From CAYQOX01 sp964419335 (GTDB lineage: Bacteria; Hinthialibacterota; Hinthialibacteria; Hinthialibacterales; Hinthialibacteraceae): DNA of 21,604 nt. Position 1 is the stretch's first letter. Every line of letters begins with the position of its first letter. The translations under genes and the position numbers were made by a program. Below, piece after piece: positions 8,134-16,167 of this stretch. The notes under the pieces were generated by a model. It was not told the DNA's origin, ran no database searches, and worked only from the letters and a program-made list of their open reading frames with translations. The stretch is from the NCBI GenBank assembly GCA_964419335.1, contig CAYQOX010000060.1:1-21604 (forward strand), given 5' to 3'.

Positions 8134-8321
8134 AACCCTGTCTCCCCTGGTTGAAACATTAACTACATTTTTTTAACGCAATGCTTATGCCAGGAGATAT
8201 ATCGACCCTAAGTTTTTTTATATAAAGTAGTTATGCTATTCTTTGCTTGAAAGATCCCTTCAACGTTAGGAAAGAACAACCTGCGACGACTTATCGAACA
8301 GAAGTTTTTTCCCCTTTATTT
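8134..8321. other. AT-rich gap between two minus-strand genes
   Basis: This 188-base gap has no coding sequence I can support. It holds the ribosome site of the 96-aa gene, several T or A runs and a loose inverted repeat (TTGAA at 8247-8251, TTCAA at 8259-8263). No clear terminator follows the thioredoxin-dockerin gene. Confidence 0.5.
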
Positions 8322-9164
8322 CTATCCCCCGGAGCCACGAAAAAGAAGCAAATCCTTCCGTTCCACTTTCCCATCCCGATCCAAATCAGCCCGTTCATCC
8401 TCGGCATACCACACCGTGGAAAAATAAAACAAATCAAGAGCATTGATTTCCCCATCCCCATTAAGATCCCGTCGAAAAGTACTTAAATTGTAACAAAATT
8501 GCGCTTGCAGAATTTCCTTGGTCATACCATCCTGCAAGATCCAAAATCCGTCCAAACGCCCGTTGCCCTTAAGATTCAGCGGATTCATGGTGATCGCCGC
8601 CGAAGCCTGCGACTGTTGCACCTGAGCCACGGTTTGAAAATCCTGCACCAAACATTGGGATTCCCCCCGCACCCGCTGCACCCAAGCAAAATGAAGATCC
8701 AAGGGACGTGCAGGGGTTGCATCCCCAATCCATTGCACCGAGGCCGTCACGGAAGCATCTTGAATGCGCATCCAGGCCGACATTGACCACGAGGACGACC
8801 AATCCAAGCGCTGCTCGATATTCTCGCGGTAGGAAGTGATAATCCCGGATTTGGCACCTTCAATCCGTGACAAGCCATTAAACGTCGCGATAGGCGTCTC
8901 CCGGGTATCAAGCCCATAATACAAACGCGGGCGGGTGACTCCTGCGGGAATCAAGTTCTCACCTTCCCGGAAAAAAGTGAGAAAAACCACTTCCTCCCGG
9001 GTATAATAGTTTCGCAGTTCATCGATCGCGGCTTCCGCATATCCGCAATTGGCACAATCTTCCCACGTAAATAACTCAACCACCACCGGACGCTCTTGTG
9101 CATACACATTCAAGAAAAACTTCATCATTACACCCAGAAAAATAAAAACGCGAATTGCCTTCAT
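8322..9164 (-). CDS. Secreted thioredoxin-fold protein with C-terminal dockerin-like repeats
   Basis: From the chosen start this is a 280-residue exported protein. Residues 1-22 form a signal peptide (KAIRVFIFLGVMMKFFLNVYA). Next comes a thioredoxin-like strand and active-site region, VVVELFTWEDCANCGYAEAA, with a CxxC (Cys37, Cys40). A later TPIATFNG segment matches the cis-Pro region of thioredoxin folds. The middle (about 125-225) is beta-rich and unassigned. The C-terminus holds two calcium-loop repeats typical of dockerin type I: DLNGDGEINALD (233-244) and DLDRDGKVERKD (260-271). It is probably a periplasmic or surface redox protein; a binding partner for the dockerin-like part is not known. 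The frame stays open to an upstream ATG at 9251 and ATG at 9182 is possible, but 9164 gives the cleanest signal peptide. It runs head-to-head with the gene starting at 9207. Confidence 0.78.
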   Translation of the reverse strand: MKAIRVFIFLGVMMKFFLNVYAQERPVVVELFTWEDCANCGYAEAAIDELRNYYTREEVVFLTFFREGENLIPAGVTRPRLYYGLDTRETPIATFNGLSRIEGAKSGIITSYRENIEQRLDWSSSWSMSAWMRIQDASVTASVQWIGDATPARPLDLHFAWVQRVRGESQCLVQDFQTVAQVQQSQASAAITMNPLNLKGNGRLDGFWILQDGMTKEILQAQFCYNLSTFRRDLNGDGEINALDLFYFSTVWYAEDERADLDRDGKVERKDLLLFRGSGG

Positions 9165-9206
9165 CCTCGCCTGTGCTACCATGAGAAAAGAGTCCCTTTT
9201 GAGTCC

Positions 9207-9497
9207 ATGAATTTTGATTACAATAAAACCGCAAGTATTCCGGACTATCATGCACGAGTTCGCCGAGAAGATAAAGACGGGAAGCCAATCATGGGGAAAA
9301 AACCAAAGTTATTCTTCATTCTCTTTTTTGCTCTCTTTGTGCTGGGACTGATTTTTTTAGCCTTCGTACCGGCTCATGGAGAAGGAGTAGCCGGTTTTCT
9401 TGCTTCCTTGTTTACCATAGGGGGAACCTTGGGGATGCTGATCTCCCTACTTCTGAGTCACCCCAATGAGTCGCAAAACTCAACCGAGGAGCCATAA
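9207..9497 (+). CDS. Small two-helix membrane protein upstream of mutL
   Basis: This protein of about 96 residues is of unknown family. It has a polar, charged N-terminus (to about residue 30), a first membrane helix (LFFILFFALFVLGLIFLAFV), a short loop, a second membrane helix (GFLASLFTIGGTLGMLISLLL) and a polar tail (SHPNESQNSTEEP). It would lie in the inner membrane. The frame is open upstream to 9096. ATG at 9207 avoids running deep into the divergent gene. An ATG at 9291 with GGGAAG before it is a good alternative and would give 68 residues. The stop lies three bases before the mutL start, so the two genes are probably co-transcribed and translationally coupled. No link to mismatch repair can be read from the sequence. 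Confidence 0.68.
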   Translation: MNFDYNKTASIPDYHARVRREDKDGKPIMGKKPKLFFILFFALFVLGLIFLAFVPAHGEGVAGFLASLFTIGGTLGMLISLLLSHPNESQNSTEEP

Positions 9498-9500
9498 TCC

Positions 9501-11561
9501 ATGATTCACATCTTATCGCCGGAAGTGGCCAATCGAATCGCTGCGGGCGAAGTCGTAGAACGCCCTGCTTCGGTAGTGCGTGAGCTGATCGATAACGCCA
9601 TTGACGCGGAGGCTTCTCGCATTGATGTTGAAGTGGAAGAAGGCGGCCTGAAAAGCATCCGGGTAAGCGACAACGGCTTTGGCATGTCCCGCGACGACGC
9701 GGTGCTGAGCATCAAACGCCACGCCACCAGCAAGATTCAACATTCCGAGGATCTCGCCCAAATCATGACCCGCGGGTTCCGAGGAGAAGCCTTGGCCGCG
9801 ATTAGCTCGGTTTCGCGCTTCGAAATCAAAACTCGCCAGCAACAAGAAGAACTCGGCACTCATTTGATCCTCGACGGGGGAAAAGAACCCAAACCCAAAG
9901 ATACCGGCACCCCCGTAGGCACCCTCGTTACAGTCAAAGATCTATTTTATAACATCCCCGCCCGCCGTAAATTTCTCAAAAAACCAGCAACCGAACAAGG
10001 GCATGTCCTCTCCACCCTAACTTGGAACGCTTTAGCCCACGAAACCATTCACTTTACCTTTAGCCATAATGGCCGCCGAACCTTGGATCTCCCCCCGGTG
10101 AGCAACCGTCCTGAGCGCATCAAACAAATCTTTGGCAAGGATATGCTGGAAAACCTTTTCCCCGTGCATTTTGACTCACCGGTCGTCTCGATTTCCGGTT
10201 TAATTTCTCGCCCCACCTATTCCCGCAATAACGCCCAGCAAATTTATTTCTTTGTCAACGATCGCTTTATCAAAGACCGGCTCCTGCATCGCGCGATGAT
10301 GAACGGCTACCGCAATCTCTTACATGCCGGGCGTTATCCCGTTGCGTTTTTATTTTTAGAAATCGATCCCACCGAGATCGACGTCAATGTGCATCCCACC
10401 AAGCAGGAAATTAAATTCTCCCGGGAAGACGCAGTTTTTTCCGCCATGTATGGTGCGATCCGCCAAGCCTGGGATACCCGCGAAGAAGCCAAACAAGAAA
10501 CGCAACAGATCGTTAATTCCTTACAGAAAAAACAGCAAGACTCCCATCCCTATCCCACGTATAAAACAGATGCGTTTATCGAAACTCCCAAACCTACCTC
10601 ATGGGAACCCCAAAAAGAATCCACTCCACCCCCCAAAGAAAAACAGCCGGAATACACGCCATCCTTGAACGAATACCCCGCGAAGGAAGAAACGCCTTCT
10701 CCCCAACAGGAATGTACACCGAAACCCATCCAAGAAGAAGCAAAAGGATCCAACACGAATAACGAGCAAGCCCAGCCGGTAGTCAATCAAGCACCTGCCC
10801 AGCCAGAAGAAAACTCCTCCTATGAATCCATTGCCCACCTCAATCGCAGACCGCTCGAGCCAACGCCACTAGAAGAAAAATCCTCAGCCTCCAACGATTC
10901 ACAAAATCCTCTCGAGCACCTTACAGGCACCGAAAAAGAGAGCGAGAATTTACTCATCCCCACCTCGCTGGAAGAAACCGGCAAACTCACCGTGAAGGGA
11001 CAATTAATGAACTCGTACATCCTCGCAGAAGCCCAAGACGGTTTGTATATTATCGATCAACACGCCGCCCATGAGCGCTTACTCTTTGAAAAATTTTTAC
11101 AAGAATCCGAAAAAACAAAAGCCTTAGCCAGTCAATCGATGCTCTTTCCCCTAACCATCGACTTTAGCCCCGACGAGATCAATGTAGTGGAAGAACAAAT
11201 CCCCGTGCTAGCAAAATTGGGATTTGAGATTGAGCCTTTCGGCCCCAAAACTTACGCCGTGCATGCGATTCCCTCATCCTTACCAATGGAACAAACCGAA
11301 GAGTTTCTGCGCGACTATATCGCCGAACACCAAAACCAAGAAGAAAGCAGCCTCAAAGCCAAGCAAGAGCAGGCATTACATACTTTATCCTGCAAAGCCG
11401 CGGTCAAATTCGGTGACCCCTTAAGTCCGGAAGACATGGAAACCCTAGTGCGGGATTTAGAAAAAATTCCCCGGCGCAATGTTTGCCCCCATGGCCGTCC
11501 GGCAATTTTGTACATCTCCGATCACAGCCTGCGCCGGGCCTTTAAACGTATGGGGTTTTAA
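9501..11561 (+). CDS. mutL: DNA mismatch repair protein MutL, endonuclease-type
   Basis: MutL couples MutS mismatch recognition to strand removal. The 686-residue product has the GHKL ATPase domain: RELIDNAIDA with Glu28 and Asn32, DNGFGM at 57-62 and RGFRGEAL at 91-98. It also has the transducer region with the VNVHPTKQEIKF signature (about 295-306). A Pro/Glu/Gln-rich flexible linker follows (about 340-485). The C-terminal domain carries DQHAAHERLLFE (519-530), which fits the DQHA-x2-E-x4-E nuclease metal site exactly. SCKAAVK (630-636), CPHGRP (662-667) and the final FKR complete the metal site. It should therefore nick DNA itself, as in species lacking MutH. mutS is not in the window. The ATG follows the upstream small gene by three bases. 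Confidence 0.97.
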   Translation: MIHILSPEVANRIAAGEVVERPASVVRELIDNAIDAEASRIDVEVEEGGLKSIRVSDNGFGMSRDDAVLSIKRHATSKIQHSEDLAQIMTRGFRGEALAAISSVSRFEIKTRQQQEELGTHLILDGGKEPKPKDTGTPVGTLVTVKDLFYNIPARRKFLKKPATEQGHVLSTLTWNALAHETIHFTFSHNGRRTLDLPPVSNRPERIKQIFGKDMLENLFPVHFDSPVVSISGLISRPTYSRNNAQQIYFFVNDRFIKDRLLHRAMMNGYRNLLHAGRYPVAFLFLEIDPTEIDVNVHPTKQEIKFSREDAVFSAMYGAIRQAWDTREEAKQETQQIVNSLQKKQQDSHPYPTYKTDAFIETPKPTSWEPQKESTPPPKEKQPEYTPSLNEYPAKEETPSPQQECTPKPIQEEAKGSNTNNEQAQPVVNQAPAQPEENSSYESIAHLNRRPLEPTPLEEKSSASNDSQNPLEHLTGTEKESENLLIPTSLEETGKLTVKGQLMNSYILAEAQDGLYIIDQHAAHERLLFEKFLQESEKTKALASQSMLFPLTIDFSPDEINVVEEQIPVLAKLGFEIEPFGPKTYAVHAIPSSLPMEQTEEFLRDYIAEHQNQEESSLKAKQEQALHTLSCKAAVKFGDPLSPEDMETLVRDLEKIPRRNVCPHGRPAILYISDHSLRRAFKRMGF

Positions 11562-11583
11562 CCCAAGAACAAAAACACACATC

Positions 11584-11611
11584 TGGACTATTTTTTCCAC
11601 GTGGATATAGT
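11584..11611 (+). promoter_or_regulatory. Candidate trpS promoter with a palindrome in its spacer
   Basis: TGGACT (11584-11589), a 16-base spacer and TATAGT (11606-11611) form a plausible promoter 43 bases before the trpS start. The 10-bp perfect palindrome TCCACGTGGA (11596-11605) fills the end of the spacer, where a repressor would block polymerase. Both calls are from pattern only. Confidence 0.35.
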
Positions 11612-11653
11612 TTCGATATTGAACCCATCATCCTTGCAGAGAGGTTTGAAACG

Positions 11654-12739
11654 TTGAATTCATCGGCCAAAAAACGCATTCTTACCGGAGACCGTCCCAC
11701 CGGACGCTTGCATCTAGGACACTACGTCGGCAGTTTGGCCAACCGGGTCAAACTACAACATGAATATGATACCTGCTTGATTATCGCCGACTTGCACATG
11801 CTGACGACGAAACCTTCCACCGAAGACATCAACAACATCAGCGAAAACGCACGTGGATTGGTGCTCGATTATATCGGCGCAGGGATCGATCCCGAAAAAA
11901 CATTAATTTATCTCCAATCCGCGGTACATGAAGTCTATGAGATGAACTTATTCTTTGAAAATCTCGTCACCGTCAATCGCCTATCCCGCCTGCCCAGCTT
12001 AAAAGACATGGCACGGGCAGCCTCGATTGATGATGAATCCTTCCCCTTTGGCTTATTGGGGTATCCCGTATTACAAGCCGCTGATATTTTAATGCCGCGC
12101 GCGAATCTCGTCCCCGTCGGCAAAGATAATGAAGCCCATGTGGAAATCTGCCGCGAAATCGCACGCCGCTTCAATGTGCTCTATGATGAAGTCTTTCCTC
12201 TCCCCGATGTCATGGTCGGTGAAACCCCAACCCTGATCGGAACCGACGGCAGAGCCAAGATGAGTAAATCCTTGGGCAACGCCATCATGCTGCATGATGA
12301 CGAACCAACAGTGAATAAAAAAGTAAGAAACATGTACACCGATCCTAATCGCATCCGGGCGGATATTCCCGGTACGGTGGAAGGAAACCCGGTCTTTATC
12401 TACCACGATATTTTCAACCCCAACAAAGAAGAAGTGGAAGATTTTAAAGAGCGTTACCGCAAAGGACGCGTAGGCGATGTAGAAGTCAAAGAATCACTGG
12501 CACGCGCTTTAAACCAATTCCTCGATCCTATCCGCGAACGGATCCATAACGCGGAAGCCGATACGGGATATGTGGACGAGGTCATCTTCAACGGAACCAT
12601 GCGCATGCGTGAAATCGCGCGGGAAACCTTGATGGAAATGAAAAAAGCCATGGGACTAACCGCCGCCTGGAACCGATTGTCTCGCGCCGCAGAAAAACGC
12701 CGTAAAAAACGTGAGAAAGCTGCTTCCGCCGGATCATAG
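11654..12739 (+). CDS. trpS: Tryptophan--tRNA ligase
   Basis: TrpRS charges tRNA-Trp in the cytoplasm. The 361-residue class I synthetase shows the HIGH-type motif in GRLHLGHYVGS (20-23 HLGH) and the KMSKS loop exactly (202-206, AKMSKSLGN). The substrate-pocket segment PVGKDNEAHVEICREIARRFN replaces the PVGEDQxxHLELTRD form of Escherichia coli and Bacillus enzymes. I believe this is a known sub-type. The C-terminal anticodon-binding helices are present and end in a basic tail rich in Arg and Lys (about residues 340-355). The start is a TTG: GAGAGG lies 9 bases before it and no in-frame ATG precedes the GDRPTG core. It follows mutL by 92 bases with a possible own promoter. Confidence 0.96.
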   Translation: MNSSAKKRILTGDRPTGRLHLGHYVGSLANRVKLQHEYDTCLIIADLHMLTTKPSTEDINNISENARGLVLDYIGAGIDPEKTLIYLQSAVHEVYEMNLFFENLVTVNRLSRLPSLKDMARAASIDDESFPFGLLGYPVLQAADILMPRANLVPVGKDNEAHVEICREIARRFNVLYDEVFPLPDVMVGETPTLIGTDGRAKMSKSLGNAIMLHDDEPTVNKKVRNMYTDPNRIRADIPGTVEGNPVFIYHDIFNPNKEEVEDFKERYRKGRVGDVEVKESLARALNQFLDPIRERIHNAEADTGYVDEVIFNGTMRMREIARETLMEMKKAMGLTAAWNRLSRAAEKRRKKREKAASAGS

Positions 12740-12780
12740 GAATTCTGTTATTTAGCCTCCTTGGCATGAAGCCTCAAAAA

Positions 12781-12805
12781 ACTTATTGAAAGAATACTTA
12801 TTGAA
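12781..12805. repeat. Direct repeat ACTTATTGAA, twice at 15-base period
   Basis: ACTTATTGAA occurs at 12781-12790 and 12796-12805 in the short AT-rich gap between trpS and the SDR gene. It could be chance in AT-rich leader DNA or a tandem regulator site. Confidence 0.6.
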
Positions 12806-12837
12806 TCTGAGACATTGAGAATAACATAGAGGCCATC

Positions 12838-13848
12838 ATGAAAATCCTGATCACCGGCGCCACCGGCTATCTCGGGGGAGCCATCGTTCAAGAAGCGGTC
12901 AACCAAGGCTATGAGGTGCGCGGCCTATGCCGCCATGCCCCTGAAACCGAACGTTTCCCTAACGAAGCCGAGGTAATCCGCGGCGATATCACCAATTACG
13001 AATCGATCGTCAACGCCGTCCGTGGTTGCGATGCCGTCATTCACAGTGCTGCCAAAGTCTCCATCTGGGAACCCTCTCCCGAGATTTTTTATAAAATCAA
13101 CGTCCAGGGAACCGAGAACGTCATCAAAGCCGCCATTCAAGAAAATGTAAAACGCATTGTTTATACCTCCTCATTCTTCGCCCTCGGCCCCACCACAGAA
13201 ACACCCGCCGATGAGAACTGGTTTAATGAAGAAATCCCACCCCACACCGAATACGCACGCAGCAAACGCCAGGCCGAACGCAACGTTCGCGAATGGATCA
13301 AACAAGGACACGATATTGTCACCCTGTATCCCGTGCTCATCTATGGCCCCGGCAAACTCACCCAAGGGAACAATATCTCCCAGATGCTCCAAGAATTTTG
13401 CCAACGCAAAATTCCCGGGACCCTCGGCCCGGGCGACAAACGCTGGACATTTTCTTACATTGATGATGTTGTCCAAGGCCACTTGCTCGCCCTCCAAAAA
13501 GCCCCTAAAGCCGAACGCTATCTCCTCGGCGGCGAAGAGGCCACCTTGATTGAACTATTTGCAATGTTGGAAGAGATCACCGGTATCAAAGCCCCACGCC
13601 GCCAACTCCCGCTTTGGCTGGGCAAGACCGTCGGCTGGATCGAGGAAATGCGCGCCCGGTTATTCAAAAACCATGTCCCTAAACTCACACGCGACGTGGT
13701 GGATGTCTATCAATGCCATTGGCGCTTCTCCTCCCAAAAAGCCATCAGCCAATTGAGCTACATGCGCACTCCGCTGAAAATGGGATTACACAAAACCTTG
13801 GAAAGCATGGGACTCGCCCCCGCCGAAGAACGTGGCACCATCCTCTAG
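12838..13848 (+). CDS. NAD(P)-dependent epimerase/reductase of the extended SDR family
   Basis: This 336-residue protein is an extended short-chain dehydrogenase. It has the cofactor-binding TGATGYLGG (6-14), an acidic GDI pair at about 49-51, the catalytic Ser in VYTSSFF (about 108-114) and the YxxxK pair Tyr139/Lys143 in EYARSKRQAE. The later WRFSSQKAISQLSY region resembles the C-terminal part of dihydroflavonol-reductase/HpnA-like members. These act on nucleotide sugars, sterol-like or polyketide substrates; which one cannot be told here. AGAGG precedes the ATG. It may be co-transcribed with trpS (98-base gap, no clear terminator) and lies upstream of a glycosyltransferase-methyltransferase. 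A role in glycan or lipid-sugar synthesis is possible but unproven. Confidence 0.85.
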   Translation: MKILITGATGYLGGAIVQEAVNQGYEVRGLCRHAPETERFPNEAEVIRGDITNYESIVNAVRGCDAVIHSAAKVSIWEPSPEIFYKINVQGTENVIKAAIQENVKRIVYTSSFFALGPTTETPADENWFNEEIPPHTEYARSKRQAERNVREWIKQGHDIVTLYPVLIYGPGKLTQGNNISQMLQEFCQRKIPGTLGPGDKRWTFSYIDDVVQGHLLALQKAPKAERYLLGGEEATLIELFAMLEEITGIKAPRRQLPLWLGKTVGWIEEMRARLFKNHVPKLTRDVVDVYQCHWRFSSQKAISQLSYMRTPLKMGLHKTLESMGLAPAEERGTIL

Positions 13849-13979
13849 TGGAGAAACCTATCCTGCATCCTTCCATTGAGTTCTCCTCTTCGTTTTAGCC
13901 ATCGCTCATAGTAACCTGTAGCATGGCCGGATTCATAAACTCCCTTCGGGGTCTCCTTCCGCCCAAAACAACAGGATAA

Positions 13980-14002
13980 AACTTCACGCCTTGCTTGAAG
14001 TT
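13980..14002 (+). terminator. Weak hairpin after the SDR gene, overlapping a candidate -35 box
   Basis: AACTTCA (13980-13986) pairs with TGAAGTT (13996-14002) around a 9-base loop and is followed by CTTTTCCC. The stem is AT-rich and the T run short, so termination would be inefficient. It overlaps the proposed -35 box of the next gene. Confidence 0.25.
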
Positions 14003-14024
14003 CTTTTCCCAAACAAAGTATTAT
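13995..14024 (+). promoter_or_regulatory. Candidate promoter for the GT2-methyltransferase gene
   Basis: TTGAAG (13995-14000), an 18-base spacer and TATTAT (14019-14024) resemble a housekeeping promoter. The start of transcription would fall near 14031, giving a leader of about 27 bases to the ATG at 14058. This fits the 209-base gap before the gene, but it is a pattern match only. Confidence 0.4.
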
Positions 14025-14057
14025 ACATCTTCATCTTTTATGGAATTAATCAATATC

Positions 14058-15446
14058 ATGAAATTAACCGTTATTATCCCTGTCTATAATGAAGTCAATA
14101 CCGTTGAAGAAATCATCCGCCGGGTTGAAGCCGTTCCTTTTGATACAGAAATCATCGCGGTGGACGACGGTTCCACCGATGGAACCACCCAGGTGTTGAG
14201 CAATCTGATCCAAAAAAAGCCGCACATCCAAGTCATCTTTAAAGAAGATAACGAAGGCAAAGGAGCGGCGGTTCGTGAAGCGATCCAACAAGTCACCGGT
14301 GATCTCGTCGTCATCCAAGACGCGGATTTGGAATACTTCCCAGAGGAATATTCCCGCATGGTCGAGATCATCCAATCCAACAAAGCCGACGTGGTCTATG
14401 GTTCCCGCTTCGTTGGCGCTCACAGCGTTCATCACTTCACCCACTATCTAGGCAATAAATTTCTCACCACCGTCTGCAACCTCCTCTTTAACGCCATCCT
14501 CTCAGATATGACCACCGGCTACAAAATGTTTCGCGCCGAAATCCTAAGAGCCATCCCTTTACACGCCAATGGTTTCGGCTTCGACGCCGAGGTCACGGGA
14601 CGCATTTTCCGCAAAAAACTCCGGGTCTATGAAGTCCCCATTTCTTATGCCGGACGGACCTACGAAGACGGCAAAAAACTGCGCTGGACCGACGGTTTCA
14701 GCATGCTTTACTGGCTGCTCAAATCACGCCTCACCACCATCGACATCGGCGAGGAAACCCTGTTTCGCCTCTCTTCGGTCAACAAGTATTACCAAATCTT
14801 TTTCGAACGCATTGAACCACTTCTAGGAAAACGCGTCTTGGAAATCGGCTCCGGCAACGGGAATTTCACCCGCTTTCTGATGGGACGCGACATGGTCGTC
14901 GCTACCGATCTATCCGAGAACCATATCCGCACCTTGAAACAGCGCTTTGTTGAAAACGAACGCTTTAAAATCCGCCAGTTCGATGTTTCTAAACCACTCC
15001 CGGAGGAAATGAAATCCTTCAAAATTGACACCCTTATTTGCTTGAACGTCCTCGAACATATCGAAGATGATCGAAACGCCCTGACCCACATGAAAGAGAT
15101 TTTAGCGCCCGGCGGCAAATTGATTCTCTTAGTCCCCTGCATCAAAGCCCTCTACGGTTCTTTAGATGTAGGACTCGATCACTACCGCCGCTATACCAAA
15201 AAAGAGTTGGAAAGCAAAATACGTGAGGTGGGCTTCGAAATCGATCAGACTTTCTTCTACAACATGTGGGGGGTACCAGGTTGGTTTCTCAATAGCCGGA
15301 TTTTGCGCCGCAAGGTCTTACCCAAGTTCCAACTCTATTTCTTCACGTTTCTCCATCCTCTGGTGCGTATGGAGAAATTCATCAAAACTCCCTTTGGCCT
15401 CTCGGTGATTACAATCGCTCACAAACCCGCCGGGGACACAACGTAG
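14058..15446 (+). CDS. Two-domain protein: GT2 glycosyltransferase fused to a SAM methyltransferase
   Basis: From ATG 14058 the product is 462 residues. Residues 1-230 are a GT-A fold family-2 transferase: LTVIIPVYNE, VDDGSTDGT (35-43), the metal-binding DAD (88-90), VVYGSRF and TTGYKMFRAE. This set is typical of polyprenyl-phosphate (dolichol-phosphate-mannose-like) glycosyltransferases but without C-terminal membrane helices. Residues about 245-455 are a class I SAM-dependent methyltransferase: motif I VLEIGSGNGNF (260-270), the ATDLSE acidic loop, ICLNVLEHIEDD and LAPGGKLILLVP. The domains probably act on a glycan or lipid-linked sugar, adding and then methylating it, or the methyltransferase acts elsewhere. 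ATG 14040 is an alternative start. Neither ATG has a good ribosome site, but 14058 starts right at the first core strand. There is no signal peptide. Confidence 0.88.
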   Translation: MKLTVIIPVYNEVNTVEEIIRRVEAVPFDTEIIAVDDGSTDGTTQVLSNLIQKKPHIQVIFKEDNEGKGAAVREAIQQVTGDLVVIQDADLEYFPEEYSRMVEIIQSNKADVVYGSRFVGAHSVHHFTHYLGNKFLTTVCNLLFNAILSDMTTGYKMFRAEILRAIPLHANGFGFDAEVTGRIFRKKLRVYEVPISYAGRTYEDGKKLRWTDGFSMLYWLLKSRLTTIDIGEETLFRLSSVNKYYQIFFERIEPLLGKRVLEIGSGNGNFTRFLMGRDMVVATDLSENHIRTLKQRFVENERFKIRQFDVSKPLPEEMKSFKIDTLICLNVLEHIEDDRNALTHMKEILAPGGKLILLVPCIKALYGSLDVGLDHYRRYTKKELESKIREVGFEIDQTFFYNMWGVPGWFLNSRILRRKVLPKFQLYFFTFLHPLVRMEKFIKTPFGLSVITIAHKPAGDTT

Positions 15447-15537
15447 TTACAATAAGGAAACCTCCACCCGAATCGATCCCAGAGGGGGAAACTCCGCAAA
15501 TCTCTGATTGAAGAAAACGCTTTTCTGTAAACCTTGA

Positions 15538-16149
15538 TCAGACTTTTCGCGTTCCTTGGTGAATAAAACTCATAAATTCAGCCCGGGTTTCCCGGTTTTT
15601 ACGAAAGACTCCGCGCATCGCACTGGCCACTGTTTTCGAATTGGTCTTCTCCACCCCACGCATCATCATGCATAAATGCTGCGCTTCGCTCACCACCGCC
15701 ACCCCCTTCGGCTCGATCGCTTCTTCTAGCGCATCCGCGATCTGGTCGGTCATCCGCTCTTGCAACTGCAAGCGGCGGCAAAACACTTCGACCAAACGCG
15801 GCATTTTCGAGAGTCCCAACACTTTTCCATCGGGAATATAACCGATATGGATCTTGCCAAAAAAAGGCAGCATGTGGTGTTCGCATAGACTAAAAAAATC
15901 GATATCCGCCACCACCACCATCTCATCCATATCTTCTTTAAAGATGGCTTGGTTCAATACCGCTTCGATATCCAGGTGATAGCCGCGGGTTAAAAATTTC
16001 CAGGCTCGGGCAACACGGTACGGGGTCTTTACCAACCCTTCCCGGTCTGGATTCTCTCCCAGCTGCCATAGCAGTTGCCTGATTAGCTCTTCCACCGAAT
16101 CCGTCTGTTCAACTGAAGTTTGTTGCTGATTGGGAGTGACAGAGGGCAT
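15538..16149 (-). CDS. folE: GTP cyclohydrolase I (FolE1 type)
   Basis: FolE converts GTP to 7,8-dihydroneopterin triphosphate, the entry step to folate, tetrahydrobiopterin and queuosine-type pterins, as a cytoplasmic homodecamer. The 203-residue protein keeps the zinc site and catalytic residues: SLCEHHMLPFFG (Cys89, His91, His92) and SEAQHLCMMMRGV (His158, Cys160). It also keeps IGYIPDGKVLGLSKMPRLV and the closing KTVASAMRG. This is the zinc-dependent IA form, not FolE2. The first 20 residues are a low-complexity Gln/Thr/Ser tail. It lies 18 bases after the PTPS-like gene, so substrate and product enzymes share an operon. GGAAGG lies upstream of the ATG at a rather long distance. Confidence 0.96.
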   Translation of the reverse strand: MPSVTPNQQQTSVEQTDSVEELIRQLLWQLGENPDREGLVKTPYRVARAWKFLTRGYHLDIEAVLNQAIFKEDMDEMVVVADIDFFSLCEHHMLPFFGKIHIGYIPDGKVLGLSKMPRLVEVFCRRLQLQERMTDQIADALEEAIEPKGVAVVSEAQHLCMMMRGVEKTNSKTVASAMRGVFRKNRETRAEFMSFIHQGTRKV

Positions 16150-16167
16150 AAATCCACATTTTCCTTC

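Noticed and set aside
8247..8263. Inverted repeat TTGAA/TTCAA in the 8134-8321 gap
   Set aside because: Five-base AT-rich arms with a seven-base gap are expected by chance in this sequence.
14064..14444. 126-residue minus-strand open frame inside the glycosyltransferase gene
   Set aside because: It is antisense to a domain with clear GT2 motifs, so it is a shadow frame.
15512..15526. AGAAAA-CGC-TTTTCT hairpin between the convergent glycosyltransferase and folE genes
   Set aside because: It has a six-pair, all A-T-rich stem with a three-base loop and no clear U-tract, too weak to call a terminator.
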